Shown: positions 45,701 to 57,892 of the stretch, piece by piece
Numbering within the stretch: the stretch's first letter is position 1
Layout of the letters: every line of letters begins with the position of its first letter
Origin: Ilyonectria destructans
Lineage: Eukaryota > Ascomycota > Sordariomycetes > Hypocreales > Nectriaceae
Assembly (NCBI GenBank): GCA_020740775.1
Contig: JAHEWK010000004.1
Span: 2,852,001 to 2,916,000, forward strand
Direction: 5' to 3'
Length of the DNA stretch: 64,000 nt
The notes under the pieces: model-generated
The model's database searches: none
Seen by the model: only the letters and a program-made list of their open reading frames with translations
What the model was told of the DNA's origin: nothing
Program-made: the position numbers and the translations under genes

Positions 45701-47630
45701 CACTGCACGCACTGCACGCACTGCACGCACCCTGGTCGCCACAAAGTCGGTTACACACTACGCTGCACCATGTCTGAGCGGTCGGACTGCTGAACCATCC
45801 CGATGCGTCCCATTTCTCGCCCCTCTGTGCCTCTCTTGGGCCTCGTCCAGGGTATGGATTGTGGATGGCTGCGGATGGATGTGGAAGTGGCCGGTGCGCG
45901 CGTTGGGCACAATGGTAATAATAACGCCGTGTGCCTCGTTCAGCACGCAATAGGTTGAAGCCATGAGGAAGTCGTGATTGCCTCTCCGTTCGTCTTACCT
46001 GCAATCTTTGAGAAAACTACTTCTCACCTCTGGCGCACTTTCGTAGGTCTGGTTGGTTGTTGCGCCGCCCTACTGCCTCTACCAGGGGAGTGATTTGCCG
46101 CTGGGGGATACGAGGTTTAACCAGGAACAGTTGGGCGGGCCTCTTAGCGCTATCATTCTCCAGCTTCTAATCTTGGGAGAGGATGGTGTTGGATGTGTTG
46201 GATGGGTCCTGGATGGGTCCCCCTCGGCCCTCTGAAAATCCGATCCATCCTTTGCGTCCCTGAGGGGATGCAGTGCCAGCCTTACTCTTTTCGATGTGTG
46301 GCGGTCGAGTTCGTCGAGTTCATGGTGACGATAGTAGTGTCGTAGGCGCTTGCGCGAGGGGAAGGGAAACCTCAACCCCTCTCCCGTCGGGCGTTAGGAC
46401 GGGTCGGAGGAGGCCGTCGGGTCGGCCATCGCCTCTTGACTGCCGGGAAGCATCGCCAGACTGCAGCGTGCAGACGCAGGACTCCATCCAGACCCAAAGA
46501 TCGAGACAGACGTTGGAACCCTGGGCCCCAGGAGACAGATAATACCTGCACGTCGACAGGACGATAGGCTGCACATCAAGTACCGCGCTAAGGCGAAGAG
46601 GAGAAGGGAAAAAAATAAAAGCGTCCATCGTTGCATTGAAAAGATCCACTAGCTTGTGCCAGAGCATCGGGGTGTTCCATCGCTTGTGCCCCCCTCTGCG
46701 CTTTGCCATCTGCCACAGCGCCACACACACCACCTCCTCTCGATTCCACGCCCCCCTTTCCACGGCCCTTCGAGGCAGAGAGGCAAAGCACTGGTGCTAC
46801 TGCTACGGTGCTGTGGGCGTGGGCCACGGGGGGTGTCGTGGTGCCAAAAACGCCCCCGGCCATCCCCCTCAATCGCTATCGTGTGTCCGTGCTGACTCGC
46901 TGTTGGACCTTCATTTCCCTGGCCTGGTCTTGCACCTTGCTCCTAGAACCTTGCGTGGCATGCCCGATGCCATGTCCATCTAAACTACTGCTCCTACTGC
47001 CGCACCTTTCTCGCAGACACATATAATCAATTGCTGACCCCTCCCCTTCCTCTGCTCTCCTCACAGCTGCTGAACCGCTGTGCATCCTGACACCCAACCC
47101 TCCACTACGCACCACCACCAAAGCCGCCTCACTTATCAGCCGCCACCCCTTGCAAATCAAGGCCTCACCTACATTTATACACGACACGAACCTGTTTACT
47201 CGGCCCTTCGTCTGCGTCACCCATTGCTGGAGACCCAGTTCGCAAAAGCATTCCCAGGCATTCCTCACTAGCCACACACACGTTGCGCGTCCAAGCTCCC
47301 ACATTGGCCCCAGTGTTGAGCAATTCGCCTCTCGACCTTCAACAGACAGAAACGCCTCCACACCCACTCGGCTGCATCATCACTTAATAGTCGTCGACGT
47401 CAACGAGAAAACACCACCATAAAACTCGACACTTTCCCGCGCACCCACGATATTTTCGACCTTGCTTGCGGACCGTTCCATCCTCAATTTTGTGATTGTT
47501 TCCGATGGTCTCGTCATTGGACGTGAGACCCCACTTCTTCGTCAGGCAAAGCCGACCTACACCTACGCCGTCAACGATATCGAGCAGCACAACTATCACC
47601 ACCACACCCTCCACTTCATATAATACCAAG
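42703..47630. other. Long gene-poor region, 4.9 kb
   Basis: No conserved protein is recognised in any frame. The longest open stretch (about 44616-45371) has low-complexity, non-protein-like composition and no ATG context that stands out. A 9-bp tandem repeat lies at 45701-45730 and two TTAGGT-rich spots at 45363-45379 and 45571-45589. The pyrimidine-rich stretch about 46650-47600 looks like a long 5' leader for the gene at 47631. Confidence 0.45.
45701..45730. repeat. Tandem repeat, 9-bp unit x 3.3
   Basis: CACTGCACG is repeated three times plus a partial copy. A minor microsatellite-like feature in a gene-free region. Confidence 0.7.
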
Positions 47631-48125
47631 ATGACCGCCGCACATAACTACGGTTTCGCCATGGAGAAGTATATGCTTCTCCAGGAGCAGCACCAGGAGC
47701 TCTGCAACCACCTCGACCAGATCCGCCCTCAGCACGGCAGCCGCACTCGCTCCCTCCACTCAACTCCCTCTTCCTCACCCACCCGATCCTCCTCCTCCTC
47801 CATCTCCTCCGTCCCGTCTTCACCGAAGCGCCACTCCCGAAGCAGCGAGCGACGGCACCGATCGCACGCCCGCTGCAGTGGCTGGGACGACGCCCACCGC
47901 GGCAACGAGCTGAGCACCATTGTCGACGAGGAGACCCTCTGCGAGATCTCCGCCGAGGAGCAGCGCCTGTCCGACGTCAACGAGAGCATCAAGCGAGCTC
48001 TGACCGAGCTCCTCAACTGCAGCACCGTCCGCAGCGACCGCTCGTTCCGCATGTGGGTGCAAACGCGCCTCATGGAGACTGAGAAGGAGCTCCGGTCAGG
48101 ACGCCGGAGACGAAGTACTGAGTGA
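47631..48125 (+). CDS. Conserved fungal protein of unknown function, Ser-rich
   Basis: Single exon, 164 residues from the ATG at 47631; an in-frame ATG at 47496 gives a longer form whose extra residues are Thr/Ser-rich and look like leader sequence. The N-terminal part has EKYMLLQEQHQELCNHLDQI, a likely helix. A Ser/Arg-rich disordered middle follows. The C-terminal block reads STIVDEETLCEISAEEQRL, then VNESIKRALTELLNC, then MWVQTRLMETEKELR. This block looks strongly conserved in character (amphipathic helices, few small insertions), and I recall similar proteins in many Pezizomycotina, none with a known role. The very long pyrimidine-rich leader upstream suggests translational or transcriptional control. 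Confidence 0.7.
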   Translation: MTAAHNYGFAMEKYMLLQEQHQELCNHLDQIRPQHGSRTRSLHSTPSSSPTRSSSSSISSVPSSPKRHSRSSERRHRSHARCSGWDDAHRGNELSTIVDEETLCEISAEEQRLSDVNESIKRALTELLNCSTVRSDRSFRMWVQTRLMETEKELRSGRRRRSTE

Positions 48126-49417
48126 GCGCTCTGTTGATGCGATGAGCTGCCACATCCGATATAGACAACATCGGAGTTGCTTCATCACCATCGCGCTACA
48201 ACATAATTCTTTTAATTCTAATACTCTCTTGCATCTTCGGCATCGGCAATGGCGTTTGGACAACGGAACCCCTACTGGACAAAGACTACCTCCAGGGAGT
48301 TGGGATGGGAATTGACGGGAAAAGCGTTGGGTTCTCTGGATAAGAGATGATCAATTTTTTTTGTTTTGGGTTTTACATCTTCCAGACGGACAGAACGGGA
48401 CGTCGCCTTGCATGGCCTGGACATGGCATAGCATTGGCATGGGTATGGCGCGGGCACTTTTACCTTCATTTAACATTCTTGAGCCGCACTGGACACGAAG
48501 CTCTGGAGATCCAGAGTCTATCGTATTACATCATTAGCATAGCTTCGGGCACTTTGAACATTGCCTTTCTTGGTAGCAATACCGGCTTCGGCCAAACCAA
48601 CCTCATGAATGGACATTCTCTCCCACTCAAGCTATCATGGATCAACTTCAATCAATGTGAATCACCTACTCTCCACTCTCCACTATCCACTATCCAACCC
48701 GTTGATGAAACAGTCCCATCCACGTTTAACACGCGTTCATCAAACCCGTAATTTTGTAGACAATTGTTCGGGTCTGATTGGGGAAATGAGGATCATTTCG
48801 CAACTCGGTGATCCATGTTCCAGCGGTCCCCAAGAGCGCCCCCCCCAAGCCCTCACAGGGGCTGGGGGGTCCACAACTGGCCTGAACCCAAGCCCTGCCA
48901 AGAAGGGGCTTGGCGCTGGCTGGATCTTTGGGGCTGAATTGGCATATCCACTGATATGCTATTTGGGTCTGCTAGGTGATGTGTATTCCAACTGTGGACT
49001 AACGATGGCGGTGCACAGAGCCAAAATATAACTTGGCGGGGGTGATATTCTGCAGCTCACTGCCGTCTCAGCCATTGAGTTCGCGGCCTCTGATGGAAAG
49101 TGGACGGCAAGTGGCGGCCAAGCCACACGATTCGTCGCAATGGCTTGAGTCACGTGAAGATAAACCAGGAATGCGAGTCTTATCTGGCCTGAATCCGAGC
49201 CACAGGCTGAGCCACGCAAGCTCATGCGCTAGTGTGGCGCATGGACAATTGTCGTCACTTTTGCAGCTTGGTTCGCGAGAAGGTTACCTAGACTACATTC
49301 AAGAGGCCCGACGCGACTTTGCTTCAACCCAAATCTACGAGCCTTCCCGATTCATCGTATGGTGTCGCGACACCTATAGAAACATACTCGAACCGTCTCC
49401 ACTACTGGCGAGCGACA
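48126..49417. other. Intergenic region
   Basis: About 1.3 kb with no supported gene. A GC-rich stretch at 48830-48920 includes a small inverted repeat (CCAAGCCC at 48888-48895 and its complement at 48906-48913). A CACGTG box lies near 49151. Confidence 0.45.
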
Positions 49418-50971
49418 ATGTCTGTCCTATTGGAGACTACCGTTGGCGACATTGTCATCGACCTCTTGGTTGATCACGCCCCAAAGCTTTGCGAAAAGTA
49501 GGTCTCACCACAATCCCGCTGCTACTCTTCTAATTCCTGAACTGACAGATGATATAGCTTCCTGAAGCTCTGCAAAGTCAAGTACTACAACTTCTCGCCC
49601 GTCCACTCTGTCCAGAAGAACTTCTCCTTCCAGACAGGCGATCCCCTTGGTCCGCTCGCCAAAGACTCCGATGGCGGTTCCTCGATTTGGGGCCATGTGT
49701 CTGGCGATCCGGCTCAGCGCACATTCCCTGCTTTCCTCCACCCGAAGCTGAAGCACGTCGAACGAGGCACGGTCAGCATGGCGACGGTGCCGCTCCCGTC
49801 GGACCCAGATATGAGGATGGCCGGATCACAGTTCATCATCACATTGGGCGAGGAGACTGATTTCCTGGATGGCAAGGCAGCTATTTTTGGAAAGGTTGTG
49901 GAGGGATTTGATGCCTTGGAAAAGGTCAACGAGGCGATTGTGGACGACAAGGGCTACCCGCTCATCGACATTCGGATCAAGCACACCGTGATCCTGGACG
50001 ACCCCTACCCCGACCCGCCAGCCCTGCGAGAGCCCAGCTCCAGCCCCCCTCCTACCGACCAACAGCTCAAGACTGTCCGAATTGCGGACGAAGCGGCATT
50101 GCACGCAGATGATGGTGTGGATGAAGCAGAGCTGGAGAGAAGGCGACGAGATCGGGAGGCCAAGGCGCAGGCTCTCACCTTGGAAATGATGGGTGATTTG
50201 CCCTTTGCCGAGGTCAAGCCACCAGAGAACGTTCTCTTCGTGTGCAAGCTGAATCCCGTAACTGGTGATGAGGATCTGGAGCTCATCTTTGGCCGGTTCG
50301 GCAAGATCCTGAGCTGCGAGGTCATTCGAGACCAGAAGACTGGCGACAGTCTACAGTACGCATTCATCGAGTACGACGACAAGGCATCTTGCGAGGCGGC
50401 ATACTTCAAGATGCAGGGGGTTCTCATCGACGACCGGCGTATCCACGTTGATTTCTCACAGAGTGTTAGCAAGCTGAGCGACGTCTGGAGGAAGGACTCC
50501 AACAACAAGCGCCGAACAAATGCTAACCGTGGCGGCTGGGGTGGTATCAGGGATTTGGAGAAGCGACGACAGTACCGAGACGAGGGCGAGCGGAACACCG
50601 AGCATGACTATCGCATGGTCCATGGCGCCGAGGACATGAAGGGTCGCGTTGAGCGCAACGCGGGCGACAGCCAGAGAGACGATGGGCCTCCGAACCCACC
50701 ACAGCCCCGAGATGCGGAGCGCGCCGGGGGACAGCCGAGTCGGAGTCGGAGCCCAAGACGTAGAGACGGTAGTCGTGATGGGTATCGGAAGCCGAGAGAC
50801 AATAATCGAGGGGATAGGAAGGACTGGGATCGTCGGGACCGAGACCGCGGTCGCGACCGCAGGGAACGCGGCGACGATCGTAGGGAACGCGGCGACGACC
50901 GTGACAGGGGCTGGAATAGGGACGGGGACCGGCGTGGTCGAGGCGACTACGGGCGAGGACCCAGGAGGTGA
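49418..50971 (+). CDS. cyp6: Peptidyl-prolyl isomerase, cyclophilin-RRM (Cyp6/PPIL4 type)
   Basis: Nuclear cyclophilin with an RNA-binding domain, thought to act at transcription or splicing. Two exons, 49418-49497 and 49558-50971, join in frame to 497 residues. Residues 1 to about 170 form the cyclophilin domain ([16 protein letters not shown], then [12 protein letters not shown] and FQTGDPLG). RGTVSMA and GSQFIITL are present; positions that bind proline in active cyclophilins differ, as usual in this subgroup. An RRM covers about 248-326 ([10 protein letters not shown] as RNP2, YAFIEYDD as RNP1). The tail (about 370-497) is rich in Arg-Asp and Arg-Ser dipeptides. This domain order defines PPIL4/Cyp6. 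The start is set by the typical MSVLLET beginning. Confidence 0.93.
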
Positions 50972-53900
50972 AGGGGGGGCACAACCAAGGACAAAAGGAG
51001 AGCAGACAATAACCAAGCCAGCAACGGCGTATCACGGATTTAATGACAGACGAGCACTTGCGACGTTTCCACCCTTCTTTCCCGCATTTCGAACTGCGTC
51101 TGCAAAATTCATGAGCACTGGGAAGAAGATGAACCTGAAGGGATTCAGCTGCCACACCAAGATCCCACCTGCCAACCGCGTTTCTACCACACGGAACATG
51201 ACTTGAGGCATGTCCTCGGCGATCTGGAAAGCCACCCTGAAGTTGCCAAGTTGTCGCAAGCCTCCCAATTTTGGACCCCTCACCCTGCTATCCATGAGAG
51301 CCTACCCTCTACTCTGAGACCGCCCCCTCCATCACATTGACAGGAACTCCGTGCCTACCCAGCCCCCAAGCTCCAGAGCCTCAAGTGCATCCCTTCGCTT
51401 CTGCCTAGCAGGCAATGTTGCGCGTTTTGGGACGTCCACTGTGTTGTCATCGCAGTGTACATTCCCGTCTCCGAAGGCACCTCGCCGCCACTCATTTACC
51501 AGAAACTTCTGATCCGCTCTCTGCAGTCCTTGAATGCTCCAAGCACATCCTTTCGATTCTATCATGTGGACCCGGTACGTGGCATTCCTTCTGACTAGAA
51601 CGGGAACTGTGATGCTGCTCTGGACATGGCTCCACTCTCGATCTTGCAAGTTCCCGAAGCACGGCAAATATGCCCTCAACTTCGCGCCGAGAGTCCCTGG
51701 GTTATGGCGCGATATGCAGAGCTCGGACTCTTGGAGTCATTCGTATTAGCTCCTAGCCATGTTGCGTATCATGAGGATGGATACTGTGAGTCTGTACCAC
51801 CCGACTACTTCGTTAGCACGTTTCTCCTTGAAGCGATGTTGCGGTGAGAGCAGGCGGTATGTTCAGGGCGTTGGCTGATGTGGAGAGAAGATTCAAGGAT
51901 ATGCAAACGGATAGTGCAGACAATGTCGTCTTATGGAGAAGATGGTTGGCGCAGACTGCCGACACTGGTCGACGGGGAAGACAGATCCCTGGCCGGTCTT
52001 GCGTAACCTCAACTACCTCTTTGGACAGGATCTAGCTTCTTGTACAACCACATCTCTGCTAATCCGTCACCGAAGTACGGCTACCGACAGCACCCAGCGC
52101 ATCTCCCTGAGCTTTAGGATGTTGTGACACATGACGAATCTGTTTTGGGTGCTCAGCAGCTCAGGCTCAAGCCCCTCCAACTCGCCAACGGAGGACCAGC
52201 CATTGTGAGCTCCGACGCCGCCACATGTCTCTTGGCCCAGGGCACGGTAGTCCAGGGCAAGCCCGCGTGCCGAGAGACCAAGGTCGAACAAGCACGGTTA
52301 CGGCATATGCTTGCTATTTGGATCGCCCACTCTTCCTCGGCTATGGTTGCTCTATGTTGAACGCCGCAACGGACACAGCTCTACACTAGTCGAAAAGATG
52401 CAAGACATGCCGGGCGTGAGACCGCCACGCTCCACCGTGCTGGAGGGTTGATAGATGCGTTCTTCGTATTGTGTCGTTGAGCGCAAGCGACCTGGAGAGC
52501 CACCGCACCGTGCGTCTGAGATCGGCGTAGACTTGACCCCACGTCCCAGGTTAAGCTACAGCAGGCTTTAGGATACAGGAAAGATCTAATACACTGGTCT
52601 AAACTAGCTACTGGATTCAGTATGTTATTGCTAGGTGGCGATAATTCGCTGTGCCTCTCCCCATGTCAATCAACAAGAGCGACGGCATTGGGAGCCTGGT
52701 GTCCGACTGACAATAGTCGCCACCACGGGGCATTGCATCATCATGCTTTTGGGTGATACCCGAATCAAGGGGTCCATGGCGGCCATCCTCTCCACCAAGC
52801 GGAGCGGGCTTAGAGGTGCCATCTGGCCAGAGTCGAGATTGACGCCGCCTCTCGTAGCACGGAGGAGGGACCACCTCGGGCGTCAAACTCACCAGGCGAG
52901 ATTTATCGAGATGTGCGACCTTGAGTTGACCCTCTGAGTCGTTTGGCGGGGCAGTCGAGGCGTGGACTGCTGACTTTGGATGCAGGCCGAGCCCTTCGGG
53001 AGGCGACATCTTGCCAAGCCAAGTCCACGAGGCCTCGTGGGATCGGCCACCGACAGAAGGGTCAAAACGCGGAGTCCTAGATCTGGTCTAGGATGGAAAG
53101 GATGCCCGCAGCTGGTCACCAAGCCCCTTCAGTTGCCCTCATCTCGGAGGTCTGGACCATCCCAGCAGGTCAGCCAAACGTTCTGGTACAAACATCTCAC
53201 GCAGTTGCGCTTCTGGACAAGGCGAGCCAGTCGTCTGTACGACAGTGGTGCACACTCGTTAGCCCGCAGCGTCGCCGTTACACCCTTTAATGACAGGGCA
53301 GTCAGCAGCATCTTCCACGGGAAGCTACCGGGCTAAAATTTTCCGCGCTGGGATCTGCGCCGGGGGGGTTGCCATGTTACTCGGACCCTCTTCCTGTCTT
53401 GTTGCCGCCGAGGCGGGCGTGGCAGAGGCGAGACTATTCTGGACTTGGGCAAGTCTATGCTGTTGCCATACACTCGGGAAGCTAGTTTCGCTCAATACGA
53501 GCTCGTGGTTTCTGGTTGACGAATGCGAGAAGGGCTTCTCTTTCCCTAGAAGGGATAGCCACGGGACGATGCTTGAGTTGAAACGTTGGCTGCCGAAAGC
53601 AGTAGTCGATCAGGAGGCTGCAGTTTGCTTGGTGTCTCTCTTTTGAGGCTGCTGATATTCGAGTTCAGCGCAGACTAGCGGCGTTTAGTTGATTGCAATG
53701 TCTCTACCCGAAGACTATGTCATATGTCCCGAATGAGGACTGGAGAAGTCTCTGAGCATGCTCTAGAAACCCTGGAGATTGAAGCAACGTTGCAAGAGAC
53801 ACAAAGCGAAGCTCATTTGGATGCCACGTTTTTTCCCGGACACTACTCTTCTTCAGGCAAAGTCGAGATGTCAACGTCCACAGGCCGGAGACTTTGCAGT

Positions 53901-56404
53901 TGACGGCATGGCCCGCAGAGCCTGGTCTTCTGGTTCTGCTAAGATCTCACTTTGCACTTTGCGTCCAGACCAGGCGACCAACCAGATGGCCTGCAGGACA
54001 TGCTCCTTGCATGTAGCTGCCTGGGAGCAAACTCGAATGAGTCGAATTGAGCAATGCCACAATTTGCAGGGCCTCCACATTTGGAGATCTCTTGCATCGG
54101 AGCATCTGTCCCTGATGATTGTGGCGTCTTGCCCCATCCCCCAGATCGACTTCCACAAGTCCCTTTCATCTCGAGGTACAATCTATCCGAGCAGGATTCC
54201 TGTCGGAGGCGCTGGCGGGTTGGCTTGGCTGGTGCAACCATGGCCCATTTTTGCGTGAGGGTCTTCCTGGCAGCCTGCATGGCGGTTCCCCATACGGGCG
54301 GTCTGGCCATGCTATAATTACACACGCACGAGATTGACCGTTTAGCCGTGTTGATTGGGGAATCCCGGCCCTTTTTCCTGCGCGCAGCCTTACGTCGGAG
54401 GCTACATGGAATCCGAGTCCTGGGTTTTGAGGCCCAAGACGGATGTCAACCCCGCGGACACACCCATCACCGCTGTGGTGGTGCGACGAGAAAAGAAGAA
54501 ACTGAGGTGGCTTCAGTAAACATGCCAGTGCCGTCACCCATTCCGGGCGGTTTGTGCGCCCATGCTGTCGAGCGCCAATTCAGCTGGAGCGACGTGGCCG
54601 GTCCAAGTACTCTCCGCCGCTCCGCGAGCAAACATGCAGTAGCGGCCGCATATTTTCAACACTGTATGGACCACGCTCCAACTCCTTATTGTTTGCACAA
54701 TCGAGTTTAGCGGTGTCCCTGTGCTGCTGTCGAATCACGGTCTTGCTTCCAGATTATTGTCTTTCCCCGTCGTCAGCCCGCATCTGTGAGTTGGAGCGTC
54801 GCCGCTGCTGAACGGGTAACTGCTGCGTTTGGCGCGAATTATGGCCCATGGCGCATCATAGCTGAAACTCAGACGTCCGTTGTGGTTACGGAGACATGTA
54901 TCGCTCGTGATAATGGAGCTCATCGTGCTGAGAACGTTGCTATCTAGACGGCTTGGTATCCTCTGTTGTCACGCTATGCTGCGGTGTTGTTACACGATAT
55001 GAGCTGAGATGTCAATGCTCGAGCATCTGTTGGCGAATGACCTGCGTTGCGTCACCTGGAGAGAGCCTGGTCCAGGTACTTGCAATGTATCAGAGTACGA
55101 AGCCTCTCTTTCTATCTTGTCCTTGTCTCACTATCTGCTAGTTTGCTAAGTGGGGCGAGGCTTCTGATCGTTTGCTTGTATTTGGACACCGGAGAACGAT
55201 CAATTGCCTGTCGATGTGGTTTATGTCTCAACGAGGGAGATGACGGTCGCCAATGATGATGGAATACCTCGAACGCTTCACTCAGAGAGACATGTACACG
55301 GATTTGACCGCTGGACGTCGCTTGGGAACGGCGATCTAACAAGGGCCAGACCCATGCGGTATGCTGTGTAGGGCAGGAAGCGGTCCCTGTCCACCATGTG
55401 TCGAGAGGCATGGCAAAGTGACTCTCGACCTGGTTTCTGGATGTTTTCCGTGTGGCTGGGTGTCCGAAACGATAGTGGGCGTCGTTAGCTCTCTGCAATG
55501 ACCTCTATCGAGAACTTCTCGTCAGTCTCAGGAAGTCTCAGACGGCCAGGCCTGCACGTTTGGTTCGACGACGAGGACAGCCGCAATCTGATCGACGCCC
55601 GCTCAGATCGGGGGCGCCATCGAGACCCCTGGCCCGTTTGTCTCGTCGTCTCTCGACAGACGGAGACGTCCCTCCAGGCAGCCTGGTGTCGCATGGCATC
55701 ACCCCAGTCGTCCTGCCGCTACCCGACCTTGGCCACCAGGTTACGCGAAGACGCCCGCCAGTCAGCGGCGGTCCCCTTTTCAGAGGGGGGTTGAGCGTTG
55801 GATGGAGTCTGGCAAGTGGCATGCTTGTGCGAGGGGACCCGTTTGTAGCCCACGAACAAGCAGCGCCCAGCATTGCAGCCTCAGTGTTGTCTCTGGTGGA
55901 TCAGACTGTGTTGGGTGTAGCTGGGTACCCTCCGCCTGAAGGGGGGGGAAGGGGTTGGAGGAGGCAAACAAGATACAGATCCAGATGACTCTGATGGTGG
56001 TGGGTGGGCATGCCGCGACGAGTATAAGTGAGTCGTACGGCAGCCCCCTTCTCTGGACCTTTTCCTTGGACTCTCATCGACATTTCTTGTCTGTCCTCTC
56101 CTCCCCCTTCTTTTGCTTCCAACGTGGTTGCCAATTTGCTTGATCACTCTTGGATCTTGAACTTGGGCTTTTGGCGTGTCAGCATCCCTCTTTGCCGGCT
56201 CTCGAATCCCTCACATCAACTGAGTTATCCGCATTTCAGCATTCCTCCTGTAAGTATCCTCCTCCCCGTAGCTATGATTAGCACACTCACACTAACTGCT
56301 GCGGAAACAAAGCTGATCGAGCCGCGAACCCCTCAGTCTCCCTCGACAAGCCACTTCCCGAAACCTGTACACTCCAACTTGACCAGTTCACCGGCTCAGG
56401 TACC
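50972..56404. other. Long gene-poor region, 5.4 kb
   Basis: No gene could be supported. A stretch at about 51644-51847 (plus strand) reads like real protein (PEARQICPQLRAESPWVMARY, continuing to YHEDGYCESVPPDYF) but has no clear start, splice partners or family. Other frames are short. A TATAAG at 56023-56028 and a probable 5'-leader intron (56250-56312, GTAAGT donor, CTAAC branch) belong to the transcription-factor gene downstream. Confidence 0.45.
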
Positions 56405-57892
56405 ATGACGATCAATCCCCACAACTACTACGGGCCGGGGGACAACCGGCGATATGCCAACCGGGCTGGAAGCTACCCGCCCTCGTACCCCGAGAGACGG
56501 GTCGCTACCGGTTTCAACGGCTACCCAGGGGGGGGCCCTCCTCGGGACCCTAACGAGCCCCCGATTGACGACATGGATGAGTACTCGACTCAGCGAAAGC
56601 GAATTGCTGTTGCCGTATGTTTCAACCTCCCTTTCTTAGATGCTACCTGGTAGGCTAACCGTAAGATCAGTGTGGACGATGCCGCAAGCGCAAGATCCGT
56701 TGCAGTGGCGATTCTGGCAACGGATCCCCTTGCACCAACTGCCGCAATGCTGGCTGGGAGCCATGCCAATACCTCCGAGTAAGTGATATCTGACATTAGA
56801 CTACACAAAGCAATTCCCCTTGACTTACCTTTTTGTTAGGTTGCCTCTCAGGAAGCCCAGATGAAGAACGGCAACTTCTCCTACAACATGGATGCTTCTC
56901 GCCAGTTCCAGGCCATCGGTCCTGTTCCCGTCGCCCCTCTCCAGACTGGAGCTCCTCAGTATGATACCTCTTCTGGCATCCAGGCTCATGTTGCGCACGA
57001 GGCTCTGGCCTTCCGCCCCGGTGGCTCGGCTACCTTTACCTACCACTCGCGACCCTTTGATCAGGCCCAGAGCTGGGGCAACGGTATGGCCGTCGACCAT
57101 GGCGAGTCCGCCGGCGTCCACTTCGGCGTCTTCAATCCCGCCTACCACCAGGGCGGCCAGCAGAGCCAGCAGGACCAGGAGCTGAGCATCAACTACCGCA
57201 TCGGCTCGGACCAGCCCGACTCGGGCAACATGACTTTCCAGAACGTGCAGAGCGTGCAGGCCATCCACCATGCAGCTGCGAACCTCCACCACCAGCGCAC
57301 TCTCCCCACGCGTGTCCGACGCACCGCCTTGCCTCTCTCGGGAGCCTCCCCCTACCGGAACGACTCCTGCTCTCCCGTCTGCGGCAAGTCGTCGCAGTCC
57401 TCCTCCTCGGGTGCGTCGCCCATGACCCCCGGCTCTGAGGCGTCGGCCCCCGGTTACACCAGCTACGAGACTCCTTCGCCGGGCATGCCCACCAGCGCCG
57501 CGTCGTATCCCGCCATGGCGGTGGCCGCCCAGCTCACCCGTCCCAGCGACATCTACGCTGCCACTGGCACCTCCGAGGCCCCCATGTACTCGCCCGGCTC
57601 GGCCGCGGCTGGCCCGATGCGCCAGGCCGGCCCCGGCCCTGACATGACCTACCGGTACACCGACACCACCGCGGGGACCGCATCGCCGGTTTCCTCCACC
57701 GTCCACATCAAGATGGAGCGCACGTCCACGTCCTCGGCTGATGCTGCCCTGGCGCTGAGCCACCTCCACGGACCGGCCTATGTGGGACAGAACCACGGCC
57801 AGAACGCATCCTACGCGATGGCGGGCGCCGCCGGCAGCACCGAATCCGATGCAGAGGACAGCGAGTACAAGACTGCTGTGCTCCGAACCTGA
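56405..57892 (+). CDS. Zn2Cys6 transcription factor
   Basis: Predicted nuclear DNA-binding regulator. Three exons, 56405-56614, 56671-56778 and 56840-57892, join in frame to 456 residues. The second exon encodes the whole binuclear cluster: Cys71, 74, 81, 91, 94 and 102 (C-x2-C-x6-C-x9-C-x2-C-x7-C) with the basic RCRKRKIRC helix. The N-terminal 70 residues are Tyr/Pro/Gly-rich and the rest (about 107-456) is Ser/Gly/Gln/Ala-rich and probably an activation region. No fungal-TF middle homology domain is seen, so the protein is shorter than the classic Gal4-type regulators. There is no sign that it controls the distant left-hand cluster. The target is unknown. Confidence 0.9.

Noticed and set aside
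47496..47630. Upstream in-frame ATG for the 164-residue protein
   Set aside because: The extra residues are low-complexity Thr/Ser/Pro and look like translated leader; the ATG at 47631 begins the conserved part. Not excluded.
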